Part shown: in pieces, positions 34,207 to 43,409 of the stretch
Layout: every line of letters begins with the position of its first letter
How positions within the stretch are numbered: position 1 is the first letter of the stretch
Assembly: GCA_934667815.1 (NCBI GenBank)
Contig: CAKUMO010000011.1
Coordinates: 1 to 64,000, forward strand
Direction of reading: 5' to 3'
DNA: 64,000 nt
Origin: an uncultured Oscillospiraceae bacterium
Lineage (GTDB): Bacteria; Bacillota; Clostridia; Oscillospirales; Oscillospiraceae
Made by a program: the position numbers and the translations under genes
Notes under the pieces: generated by a model
Told to the model about the DNA's origin: nothing
Databases searched by the model: none
Seen by the model: the letters and a program-made list of their open reading frames with translations, nothing else

Positions 34207-37200
34207 ATGTATCTGAAGCAGCTTGAGATTCAGGGCTTTAAGTCCTTTCCGGATAAGACGACCGTTTCCTTCGGCCACGATATTACCGCGATCGTCGGCC
34301 CGAACGGCAGCGGAAAATCGAATATTTCCGACGCTATTCGCTGGGTCATGGGCGAGCAGAACTCCCGTTCGCTGCGTGGACAGAAGATGGAGGACGTTAT
34401 TTTCGGCGGCACGCAGAAGCGCGGTCCCGTGGGTTTCGCGGAGGCGACGCTGATCCTGGACAATTCCGACCGTGCGCTCAAATTCGATGCGGACGAGCTG
34501 ATGATTACCCGGAGGTATTACCGCTCGGGGGAAAGCGAATACTATATCAACCGTCAGAGCGTGCGTCTGCGCGACATCAACGAGCTGTTTATGGACACCG
34601 GCCTCGGCCGCGAGGGTTATTCCAATATTTCTCAGGGTCGAATCGATGAGATCCTGTCCCTGAAAAGCACCGATCGCCGCGAGATTTTTGAGGAAGCGGC
34701 GGGCATTTCCAAATACCGCCACCGCAAGGAGGAGACGGAGCGCCGCCTTGCCAACACCGAGGACAATCTGCTGCGCATCGGGGACAAAATTTCCGAACTC
34801 GAGCTTCAGGTCATTCCGCTGAAGGAGCAGGCCGAAAAGGCACAGAAGTATCTGATGCTGCGCGACGAGCTGAAGGGCGTGGAGGTCGCGGTGTTTTTGC
34901 AGAACCTTGACCGCCTCAGCGCCACCGCACGCAAGGCCGAGGAGGATTACAACTCCGCCGTGTTTATTTTACAGCGGGAGCACGAGGCACTCGACCAGCT
35001 TTATGTGACGTCCGAGACCCTGACCTTCGATCTGCACAACCGTGACGTGCAGACCGATCAGCTCCGAGAGGAGATCTCGCAGATGGAGGCGTTGGCACAG
35101 GGCGTGCGGGGCGAGATTGCCGTTCTGCAGACCAACTGCGGCAACAGCAGGGCGAACATTGCCCGCGTGCAGCAGGAGCTTTCCGAACAGGACAGCCGCA
35201 GCGGCGGCATTGCCGAGCAGATTGCATCTTTGAAGGATCGTATGGCGCAGATTGCAAGCGAGCGGGAAACGGCCGAGCAGGAGCAGCGTGCGGCAGAGGC
35301 AGAGGGCAAGCGTCTTGCCGACTCCGCCGACGGCATAACAAAACAATATCTGAGCCTGCGCAATGAGCAGGAGCAGCGGCGCGCCGAGCTGTCCGGCCGG
35401 CAGGCCGACCTTTCGGCACTGCTCGATGCCATGCGTCTGAACGATGAGCGCCGCACGCAGGCGCAGGACGACTATGCGGCAGCCAGTGAACGCTGCGAGC
35501 AGACTAAAAAACAGTTAAATGCCAGCCGCGCTGCGCTTTCCGATGCGCAGGACGAGGCGACTGCAGCGAAAAATACCATCGAGGGCTATCGCCTGCGTGC
35601 CAAAACCCGCGCCGAGCGGCGCGATGCACTGCAAAAGCAAACGGGGGACACTTCTGTTGCACTTGACAGCGTCTCGGCAAAGCTGCGTGTGTTTGAGGAA
35701 ATGGAGCGCGAATACGAGGGCTTTTCCAAGGCTGTGCGCGTCGTCATGCAGGAGAGCCGCCGCGGTTCGCTGCGCGGCATCGAAGGGCCGGTCTCCAAGC
35801 TTATCCGCGTGGCAGACGAGTATGCGGTCGCGGTCGAGATTGCGCTGGCAAACGCCATGCAGCAGATCGTCGTTACGGACGAGACTGCGGCCAAGGCGGC
35901 TATCGGCTATCTCAAGCGTACCGATGCAGGCCGTGCGACTTTCCTGCCGATGAGCGTGATCCGCGCACGCCCGCTGAACGAAGCGGGGGTGGAGTCCTGC
36001 CGCGGTTTCGTGGGCATAGCTTCGGAACTGGTGCAGTGCGAGCAGAAATATGCCGGGATTTTGAGCAATTTGCTGGGCAGAACGGTCATCGCCGAGGACA
36101 TGGATGCGGCGGTCGCGATTGCCAACCGCTTCGGTCACCGCTTCCGCATTGTCACGCTCGACGGACAGGTCGTCAATGCCGGCGGCTCCATGACGGGCGG
36201 CTCGGTGTCGAAAAATGCGGGCGTGCTGTCCCGTGCCAATGAGATTGAGCGCCTGAAGGGGCAGCGTGATACGCTCACGCAGAAGCTGAACGGGTTGAAA
36301 GCCGAGCTTTCCGAGGCAACGCGTCAGGTACAGCAGGTCGAGTTTGAGCTTTCTGCCGAGGAAGGCCGCCTGCGCACTGCCGAGGATGAGGTGCTGCGCC
36401 TGCAGGGTGAGGAAAAGCAGTATGCTGCACTATACGGTGCGATCCGCGATACCATTGTCTCTACGGAGGGCGAACTTGCATCGTTAGATGCCAGAAATAA
36501 AAAGGACGGGGAACGAAAAGCTGCGCTCGACGTCCAGATTACAGAGCTAAATCGCAAGCTCGAAGCCGCCGCACAGGAGCTGGCAGTCCTGTCAGACGGT
36601 CAGAGCGTGGCTGCGGAACAGAGCAGCCGCATTTCCGAACGTCTGACGCATATCCGCATGCAGATCGCGTCGCTGGATGCGGAAAAGACAACTGCACAGG
36701 ACTCTATCCATCGCTTACAGGGCCTTGAGCAGGCCATGCAGGGCGACCGTGCGCAGAAGCTTGCACTCGTACAGACCTATTCCGAGGAGCTTGCGGCACT
36801 CGAGCGGCAGATCAAAGAGCGCGAGGAGGCGCTGACTGCGCAGAATGCCGCGACCGACACCAAGCGAGACGCGCTGAAGAACGCGCTTGAGGAGCGCAAG
36901 CAGGTCGAGGCGCGCAAGACCTCGGCCGAAAAGGAAGCACAAAACAAGAACCGCGATATTTTGAATATGGAGCGCGAAAGCGCTCGTCTGGAGGCGAAAA
37001 AGACCTCAGCCGAGATGGAAGAAAAGCAGATCATCGATCGGCTGTGGGAGAGCTACGAGCTGACGCGCACGACCGCGCCGCAGGCTGCCGCACCCATCGA
37101 GAGCGTGCAGGCTGCAAGCAAGCGCGTCGCGGAGCTGAAACGCAAAATTTCCGCGCTCGGTACGCCGAACCTCGGCGCCATCGAGGAATACGGCCGCGTT

Positions 37201-37785
37201 AACGAGCGCTACGAATATCTGACCGGGCAGCGCGATGATGTACTGACCTCCAAACGTGAGCTTGAGGGCATTATTCAGGACATTACCAAGCAGATGACGG
37301 AGATCTTCACCACGGAATTTGCCCGCATCAATACCTATTTTGGCCAGACCTTTACCGAAATGTTCGGCGGCGGCAAGGGCTCACTCGAGCTGGAGGACAC
37401 GACGCAGCCGCTGACCTGCGGCATTGAAATTCGCGTCCAGCCGCCCGGCAAGCAGGTCAAGACCATCACGCTGCTCTCCGGCGGCGAGAAGGCCTTCGTG
37501 GCCATCGCACTGTATTTTGCAATCCTGAAGGTGCGGCCGACGCCGTTCTGCATGCTCGACGAGATCGACGCGGCTCTGGACGACCGCAATGTCCAGCGCT
37601 TTGCCAGCTATATGCGAGGCTTCAGCGGCAGCACGCAGTTTATCGTCATCACGCACCGCCGCGGCACGATGGAGGAAGCCGACGTGCTCTATGGCGTGAC
37701 CATGCAGGAGCAGGGTATTTCCAAGATCCTGCATCTGGATTTGAATGAAATGGAGCAGACGCTCGGAATTATTACGGAGGAATAA
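34207..37785 (+). CDS. smc: Chromosome segregation protein SMC
   Basis: This 1192-residue SMC ATPase compacts and segregates the chromosome with ScpAB. The N-terminal head has Walker A GPNGSGKSN (residues 32-40). Long coiled coils run at about 170-500 and 680-1000, with a hinge near 515-660 (EGPVSKLIRV, GGSMTGGS). The C-terminal head has signature LSGGEKAF near 1090 and Walker B FCMLDEIDAALDD. Length is normal for the family. It opens a tight run that continues with ftsY two bases downstream; a G-rich AGGGG lies upstream of the ATG. Confidence 0.97.
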   Translation: MYLKQLEIQGFKSFPDKTTVSFGHDITAIVGPNGSGKSNISDAIRWVMGEQNSRSLRGQKMEDVIFGGTQKRGPVGFAEATLILDNSDRALKFDADELMITRRYYRSGESEYYINRQSVRLRDINELFMDTGLGREGYSNISQGRIDEILSLKSTDRREIFEEAAGISKYRHRKEETERRLANTEDNLLRIGDKISELELQVIPLKEQAEKAQKYLMLRDELKGVEVAVFLQNLDRLSATARKAEEDYNSAVFILQREHEALDQLYVTSETLTFDLHNRDVQTDQLREEISQMEALAQGVRGEIAVLQTNCGNSRANIARVQQELSEQDSRSGGIAEQIASLKDRMAQIASERETAEQEQRAAEAEGKRLADSADGITKQYLSLRNEQEQRRAELSGRQADLSALLDAMRLNDERRTQAQDDYAAASERCEQTKKQLNASRAALSDAQDEATAAKNTIEGYRLRAKTRAERRDALQKQTGDTSVALDSVSAKLRVFEEMEREYEGFSKAVRVVMQESRRGSLRGIEGPVSKLIRVADEYAVAVEIALANAMQQIVVTDETAAKAAIGYLKRTDAGRATFLPMSVIRARPLNEAGVESCRGFVGIASELVQCEQKYAGILSNLLGRTVIAEDMDAAVAIANRFGHRFRIVTLDGQVVNAGGSMTGGSVSKNAGVLSRANEIERLKGQRDTLTQKLNGLKAELSEATRQVQQVEFELSAEEGRLRTAEDEVLRLQGEEKQYAALYGAIRDTIVSTEGELASLDARNKKDGERKAALDVQITELNRKLEAAAQELAVLSDGQSVAAEQSSRISERLTHIRMQIASLDAEKTTAQDSIHRLQGLEQAMQGDRAQKLALVQTYSEELAALERQIKEREEALTAQNAATDTKRDALKNALEERKQVEARKTSAEKEAQNKNRDILNMERESARLEAKKTSAEMEEKQIIDRLWESYELTRTTAPQAAAPIESVQAASKRVAELKRKISALGTPNLGAIEEYGRVNERYEYLTGQRDDVLTSKRELEGIIQDITKQMTEIFTTEFARINTYFGQTFTEMFGGGKGSLELEDTTQPLTCGIEIRVQPPGKQVKTITLLSGGEKAFVAIALYFAILKVRPTPFCMLDEIDAALDDRNVQRFASYMRGFSGSTQFIVITHRRGTMEEADVLYGVTMQEQGISKILHLDLNEMEQTLGIITEE

Positions 37786-37786
37786 T

Positions 37787-38692
<906 letters not shown>

Positions 38693-38703
38693 GGAGGAAG
38701 GAT

Positions 38704-39417
38704 ATGAGAACAGACGGCAGAGCGGCAGACGAAATGCGCAAGGTCAAGGCGACGCTCGGCTTTTCCAAATTTGCCGAGGGAAGCTGCCTGATCGAGATCG
38801 GAGACACGATGGTGCTTTGCAATGCGTCCGTCGAGGAACGCGTACCGCCGCACGTGACCAGCGGCGGCTGGGTGACGGCGGAATACTCCATGCTGCCGCG
38901 CGCCAACCGTGAGCGCAGCAAGCGCGATATTTCCAAGCTCAAGCTCTCGGGCCGCAGCGCGGAGATCCAGCGCCTTATCGGCCGCAGCCTGCGCAGTGCG
39001 ATTGATCTGGAAGCGCTCGGTCAGCGCACGGTCACGATCGACTGCGATGTTTTACAGGGCGACGGCGGCACGCGCACGGCGTCCGTGACGGGCGGCTTCA
39101 TCGCGCTGGCACTGGCCTGCCGCAGACTCATGGAGCAAGGAAAGATCACACAAATGCCGCTGAAAACTTACGTTTCAGGCATTTCGGCGGGCATTGTGCG
39201 CAATGAAGCGATGCTTGACCTGTGCTACGAGGAGGATTCCCGTGCGCTGGTCGATCTCAATTGCGTCATGACCGCCGAGGGAGATCTCATCGAATTGCAG
39301 GCTACGGGCGAGGGCAGGCCTTTCACCATCGAGGAACAGCGCAAGCTTATCGCGCTCTGCCGCAAGGGCAACGCCGTCCTCACGCAGATGCAGCGCCGCT
39401 GCTTGGGGGCATTATAA
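38704..39417 (+). CDS. rph: Ribonuclease PH
   Basis: This 237-residue phosphorolytic 3'-5' exoribonuclease trims tRNA 3' ends. Family blocks are RTDGRAADEMRKV, GWVTAEYSMLPRA, ERSKRDI, DCDVLQGDGGTRTASVTGG and CYEEDSRALVDLN. AGGAAGG precedes the ATG. It overlaps rdgB by TAATG, a common rph-rdgB coupling. Confidence 0.96.
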   Translation: MRTDGRAADEMRKVKATLGFSKFAEGSCLIEIGDTMVLCNASVEERVPPHVTSGGWVTAEYSMLPRANRERSKRDISKLKLSGRSAEIQRLIGRSLRSAIDLEALGQRTVTIDCDVLQGDGGTRTASVTGGFIALALACRRLMEQGKITQMPLKTYVSGISAGIVRNEAMLDLCYEEDSRALVDLNCVMTAEGDLIELQATGEGRPFTIEEQRKLIALCRKGNAVLTQMQRRCLGAL

Positions 39418-40013
39418 TGAAACTGATCGTTGCGAGCAATAACGCCCATAAGGTTGCCGAGCTGGATGCGATCTTATCGGCGCTGGGCTTTGAAGTCTGT
39501 TCTCTCAAAGAAGCCGGATTGCACGTCGAGCCGGAGGAGACCGGAGAGACGTTTGAAGAAAATTCGTATATCAAGGCGAGGGCCACACTCGAGGCCAGCG
39601 GCTGCGCCACGGTCGCGGACGATTCCGGATTGATGGTCAGAGCGCTGAATGGTGCGCCGGGGGTACGCTCCGCGCGCTACGGCGGGTTGGATTCCGATCG
39701 CGCTCGTCTGGAGCTGCTGTTGCACAACATGGAGCACGAGGACGACCGCGCCGCCTGCTTTGTCAGCGTCATCACGCTGCTGCTGCCGAACGGCAGAAAG
39801 ATCGTCGCGCGCGGCGAATGTCCGGGTGAGCTGCTGCGTGAGGCGCACGGCGAGGGCGGCTTCGGCTATGACCCGATTTTTTATATTCCCGAGGCGGGCT
39901 GCACCTTTGCGGAAATGCCCGCAGAACAGAAAAACAGAATTTCTCACCGCGCCAGAGCGTTAAAGCTCTTGGCGGAGAAAATCGGAAAGGAGCAATGGGA
40001 TGCTGACGAGTAA
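39417..40013 (+). CDS. rdgB: XTP/dITP diphosphatase (RdgB/HAM1)
   Basis: This 198-residue enzyme hydrolyses non-canonical purine triphosphates (ITP, XTP) to clean the nucleotide pool. It starts MKLIVASNNAHKVAEL and has FEENSYIKA, VADDSGLMV, GAPGVRSARY and GGFGYDPIF. The ATG at 39417 overlaps the rph stop, so the longer upstream open frame is not needed. Its 3' end overlaps yhbY by 14 bp. Confidence 0.96.
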   Translation: MKLIVASNNAHKVAELDAILSALGFEVCSLKEAGLHVEPEETGETFEENSYIKARATLEASGCATVADDSGLMVRALNGAPGVRSARYGGLDSDRARLELLLHNMEHEDDRAACFVSVITLLLPNGRKIVARGECPGELLREAHGEGGFGYDPIFYIPEAGCTFAEMPAEQKNRISHRARALKLLAEKIGKEQWDADE

Positions 40014-40443
40014 AGAACGCGCCGATCTGCGTGCGCAGGCCAACACACTGGAGACAACTCTGATGGTCGGCAAGGGCGGCGTGACCGAGCAGGTCATCGC
40101 AGAGGCCAGAACTCAGCTCACTGCGCGCGAGCTGGTCAAGGGCCGCGTGCTGGAGGCGGCGTTAATGAGTGCAAGAGAGGTATCCGACGAGCTGTGTCAG
40201 GCGCTCAATGCCGAGGGCATTCAGACGGTCGGCTCGAAGTTCGTGATTTATAAAAAGTCCGAGAAAAAGACACAGGAGGCCGCGCGTGCCGCGCGACTTC
40301 TGAAGAAAAAGGCGGAAAATCCCGTCCGCCGCGGCGCACAGGAACGCCGTCGTCAGGCCAAGGAGCTGCGTGAAAAGCGCAACGAGTACTTCCGCCAGGC
40401 AGCCATTCAGGCGGCGATCGACCGGCGCAACGGCAAAAAGTAA
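40000..40443 (+). CDS. yhbY: YhbY-family RNA-binding protein (CRM domain)
   Basis: This 147-residue protein has an N-terminal CRM domain (LTSKERADLRAQAN, MVGKGGVTEQVI, VGSKFVIYKKS), which binds pre-50S ribosomal RNA. A Lys/Arg-rich helical tail of about 55 residues makes it longer than the usual 95-100. Position between rdgB and nadD matches the Firmicutes ribosome/NAD cluster. Confidence 0.92.
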   Translation: MLTSKERADLRAQANTLETTLMVGKGGVTEQVIAEARTQLTARELVKGRVLEAALMSAREVSDELCQALNAEGIQTVGSKFVIYKKSEKKTQEAARAARLLKKKAENPVRRGAQERRRQAKELREKRNEYFRQAAIQAAIDRRNGKK

Positions 40444-40447
40444 GCCT

Positions 40448-41635
40448 ATGGCGAGAATCGGTATTTTCGGCGGCAGCTTCAACCCGCCGCACCGCGGGCA
40501 TGTGCTTGCCCTGCGGGAATTTCAGGAAAAGCTGGGCTTGGACGAGCTGTTTGTCATTCCGGCAAACGACCCGCCGCATAAGACGCTCAGCGCCAATTCT
40601 CCGGATGCTTTGCAGCGCTTTGTCCTGACGGAGCTTGCCTGCGCTGACATTGCAAAATGCACTGTCAGCGATATGGAACTCAGGCGTGAGGGCAAGAGCT
40701 ACACGGCAGACACCGTTCTCGAGCTGCGCACGCGCTTTGCCGCGGACGAGTTGTTTTTGCTCATGGGAACGGATATGTTCCTCGGCTTTGAGAAATGGTA
40801 CAGCCCGGAGGTCATCTGCAAGGAGACCACGCTCGTTGTGGCGCACCGTGCCGAGGACGACAGGGAAGTCCTTGAGCAGCAGGCACAGCGGCTTCGCGAA
40901 CGCTTCGGCGCCCGCGTTGTGTGGCTGGAAAACGATTTTCTGCCCTATTCCTCGACCTCCGTGCGTGCCATGCTGGCCTTCGGCGCCGGACGTAGCTATG
41001 TCAGCCCGTTAGTATATGACGAGATCGAGCGGCGCAGACTGTATTATGTCGGGCACGATCTGAAAAATCTGCCCTTTGATGAGCTTTCGCGCGTCAGCCT
41101 GAGCCTGCATAAGGCCAAGCGTGTTCCGCATGCCGCCGGGTGCAGCCAAACGGCGGCGGAGCTGGCACAGCGATTCGGCGCGGATACCGATGCCGCGCGT
41201 CGCGCGGGCATTCTGCATGACGTGACAAAAGCGCTTACGCCGTCGGAGCAGTTGCAATTGTGCGAGACATATGGTATGATGCTTTCTGATTTTGAACGTA
41301 AAAATGCCAAGCTCCTGCACGCAAAGACCGGCGCTGCGGTAGCGGAGCGTGTGTTTGGGGAAAGTCCGGAGGTCTGCAAGGCCATCCGCTGGCACACGAC
41401 CGGCCGTGCAGGCATGAACACGCTGGAAAAAATCATCTACCTTGCCGATTACATGGAGCCGAACCGCGATTTTCCGGGTGTGGAAAAGCTGCGCACCGCA
41501 GCGCAGACCGATCTGGACGCGGCTGTGGCGCTGGGACTGGAGATGTCCGTGGAGCAGCTTCGTGAGCGCGGCCGGGAGGTCGATGAAAATTCTCTTGCAG
41601 CCCTAAAGGAACTCAAAGAAAGGACGAGTGAGTAA
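40448..41635 (+). CDS. nadD: Fusion of nicotinate-nucleotide adenylyltransferase NadD and YqeK-type HD hydrolase
   Basis: This 395-residue protein joins two enzymes normally encoded by separate neighbours. Residues 1-195 are NadD: GIFGGSFNPPHRGH near 4-17, GTDMFLGFEKW and the SSTSVRAM motif; it adenylates nicotinate mononucleotide in NAD synthesis. Residues 205-390 are YqeK: LHDVTKAL with the HD doublet, HAKTGA, HTTGRAGMN and LADYMEPNRDF. YqeK in Bacillus splits diadenosine tetraphosphate symmetrically. No stop or frameshift lies between the domains. The ATG at 40448 lacks a clear ribosome binding site and probably depends on coupling to yhbY four bases upstream. Confidence 0.92.
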   Translation: MARIGIFGGSFNPPHRGHVLALREFQEKLGLDELFVIPANDPPHKTLSANSPDALQRFVLTELACADIAKCTVSDMELRREGKSYTADTVLELRTRFAADELFLLMGTDMFLGFEKWYSPEVICKETTLVVAHRAEDDREVLEQQAQRLRERFGARVVWLENDFLPYSSTSVRAMLAFGAGRSYVSPLVYDEIERRRLYYVGHDLKNLPFDELSRVSLSLHKAKRVPHAAGCSQTAAELAQRFGADTDAARRAGILHDVTKALTPSEQLQLCETYGMMLSDFERKNAKLLHAKTGAAVAERVFGESPEVCKAIRWHTTGRAGMNTLEKIIYLADYMEPNRDFPGVEKLRTAAQTDLDAAVALGLEMSVEQLRERGREVDENSLAALKELKERTSE

Positions 41636-43029
41636 TGAAGCTATTCGGAAACAGCAGCCGCAAACGCTATGACAACGTCTCGCAGCGGTCTGCACAGAAC
41701 GCGAATACCCGTCAGCCGCAGCGCAGTGCGCCTAAAAAATCCGGCGGCATGAGCGGCCGTGCAAAGGGCACGATTCTGCTGACGTTTTCCATCTGCGTTT
41801 TCCTCGGCGCGATCGTGATGTGCCTGTCCGTGCTTTACAGCAGCGCGGCGGTCGCACCCTCGAATAACAACCGCAATCACAATACCCGCGTGGATGTCGA
41901 TCCCAGCTCCGGCAGCACCGCGACCATCCCGCAGAATAACGACGGCGAGACCGTCGAGAACACGGACGACGGCGTGTTCAATATTCTTATCTGCGGCACG
42001 GACGGCGACGGCGGCCGCACGGACACCATCATCATTGCAAACCTGAACACCGGCACGAATGAAGTCTCGCTTCTGAGTATCCCGCGCGACACCTATATTT
42101 ACGGTGATTATTATCTTCCCAAGATCAATTCCGTCTACGGCTCTGCCGGTATGGGTGAGAAGGGAATCCGCGCGCTGGAGGACAAGATCGGCAAGACCTT
42201 CGGCATCTGGATGGACGGCTATGTGCTGGTCGATCTGGAGGCCTTTGAGAAGATTGTCGATATGGTCGGCGGCGTTTATGTGGAAGTTCCGATGAACATG
42301 AACTACGACGACCCGACGCAGGATCTCTATATCCATCTGCAAAAGGGCTGGCAGACGCTCGACGGCGCGCACGCCATTCAGCTTTGCCGCTACCGTTCCG
42401 GCTACGCTACGGCCGATATCCGCCGCACCGAGGTGCAGCAGTCTTTCCTGAAGGCACTTGCCAAGAAGTGCGTTGAGACGATCTCCATCTCGCAGATCCC
42501 GGAATATGCAAAGATTTTTTCTGAGTATGTCCGCACCGACCTGACACTGGGCAACATCATCTATTTTGCCCGCCGTCTGACGCAGTGTAATTTTGACAAT
42601 ATGTATACCGTGACGCTGCCCGGCGAGGGCGTGCGCGTGAACGGCGGCGACTATTATGAGATCTGGCCGAACAAGACGCTGGAGATTCTCAATGCGCACT
42701 TTATTCCGGACAAGAATCACCCCCTGACCAGCTATGATCTGAATATCCGTCAGGCAAACGGCGGCAGCACGAGCGACACCAAGGCAACCGAACCTTCGAG
42801 CACAACGGAGCCGACCGAACCGAGCAAGACCGAACCGACGTCGCCGTCAACACCGACCGAGCCGACGACTCCTACCACAACCGAGCCGACCAAGCCCACG
42901 GATCCCACCACGCCGACCGAGCCTACAACCCCGTCGGAGTCCAAGCCGACGGAATCTACGACACCGACGGAGCCGACCGAGCCTACGGATGAACCGCCCC
43001 GCGTCGAGCCGGAGCCAGGCCGCGGCTAA
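41635..43029 (+). CDS. LytR-CpsA-Psr (LCP) cell-wall ligase
   Basis: This 464-residue protein has a basic, disordered N-terminus, one membrane helix (about residues 45-70) and an extracellular LCP domain (about 110-345) with FNILICGTDGDGGRTDTI, SIPRDTYI, KINSVYG and the Arg-rich LCRYRSGYATADIRRTEVQQ block. LCP enzymes attach secondary polymers such as teichoic acid or polysaccharide to peptidoglycan. Residues 365-464 are a Thr/Pro/Glu repeat tail (TEPT-like units), likely a wall-spanning spacer. TAATG overlap with the preceding gene. Confidence 0.93.
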   Translation: MKLFGNSSRKRYDNVSQRSAQNANTRQPQRSAPKKSGGMSGRAKGTILLTFSICVFLGAIVMCLSVLYSSAAVAPSNNNRNHNTRVDVDPSSGSTATIPQNNDGETVENTDDGVFNILICGTDGDGGRTDTIIIANLNTGTNEVSLLSIPRDTYIYGDYYLPKINSVYGSAGMGEKGIRALEDKIGKTFGIWMDGYVLVDLEAFEKIVDMVGGVYVEVPMNMNYDDPTQDLYIHLQKGWQTLDGAHAIQLCRYRSGYATADIRRTEVQQSFLKALAKKCVETISISQIPEYAKIFSEYVRTDLTLGNIIYFARRLTQCNFDNMYTVTLPGEGVRVNGGDYYEIWPNKTLEILNAHFIPDKNHPLTSYDLNIRQANGGSTSDTKATEPSSTTEPTEPSKTEPTSPSTPTEPTTPTTTEPTKPTDPTTPTEPTTPSESKPTESTTPTEPTEPTDEPPRVEPEPGRG

Positions 43030-43043
43030 GAAAGGAAAATACT

Positions 43044-43409
43044 ATGGAATATACTCCCAAACAGATTGCCCTTCGCGCTGCGAAGGCGCTTGACGACCGC
43101 AAGGGCCTGGACATCCGTCTGCTTGAGGTGGCGGATGTGACCAGTATCGCGGACTATTTCCTGATCTGCACCGGTACCTCCAACACGCATGTCAAGACGC
43201 TCTGTGATGCGGTCGAGGCCGCCGTGGACGAGCTGCACGAGCCGCTGCTGCACCGAGAGGGGCATCGCGGCGGAACGTGGGTGCTGCTGGATTTCGGCTG
43301 TGTGGTCGTGCATGTATTTACGAACGAGACCCGCGAATTTTACGACTTGGAGCGCCTCTGGAACGACGCGACGCAAATTCCCGTTTCTTTTGAGGAGGAA
43401 GCAAAGTGA
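43044..43409 (+). CDS. rsfS: Ribosome silencing factor RsfS
   Basis: This 121-residue protein binds L14 on the 50S subunit and blocks subunit joining under starvation. The fold is recognised from [33 protein letters not shown] and the [28 protein letters not shown] end. The order yqeK-LCP-rsfS-leuS is a well-known Firmicutes cluster. It overlaps leuS by four bases. Confidence 0.96.
   Translation: MEYTPKQIALRAAKALDDRKGLDIRLLEVADVTSIADYFLICTGTSNTHVKTLCDAVEAAVDELHEPLLHREGHRGGTWVLLDFGCVVVHVFTNETREFYDLERLWNDATQIPVSFEEEAK

Noticed and set aside
42775..43026. Possible CRISPR-like repeats.
   Set aside because: The repeats are short, imperfect, in frame and encode the Thr/Pro/Glu tail of the LCP protein; there are no spacers and no cas genes.
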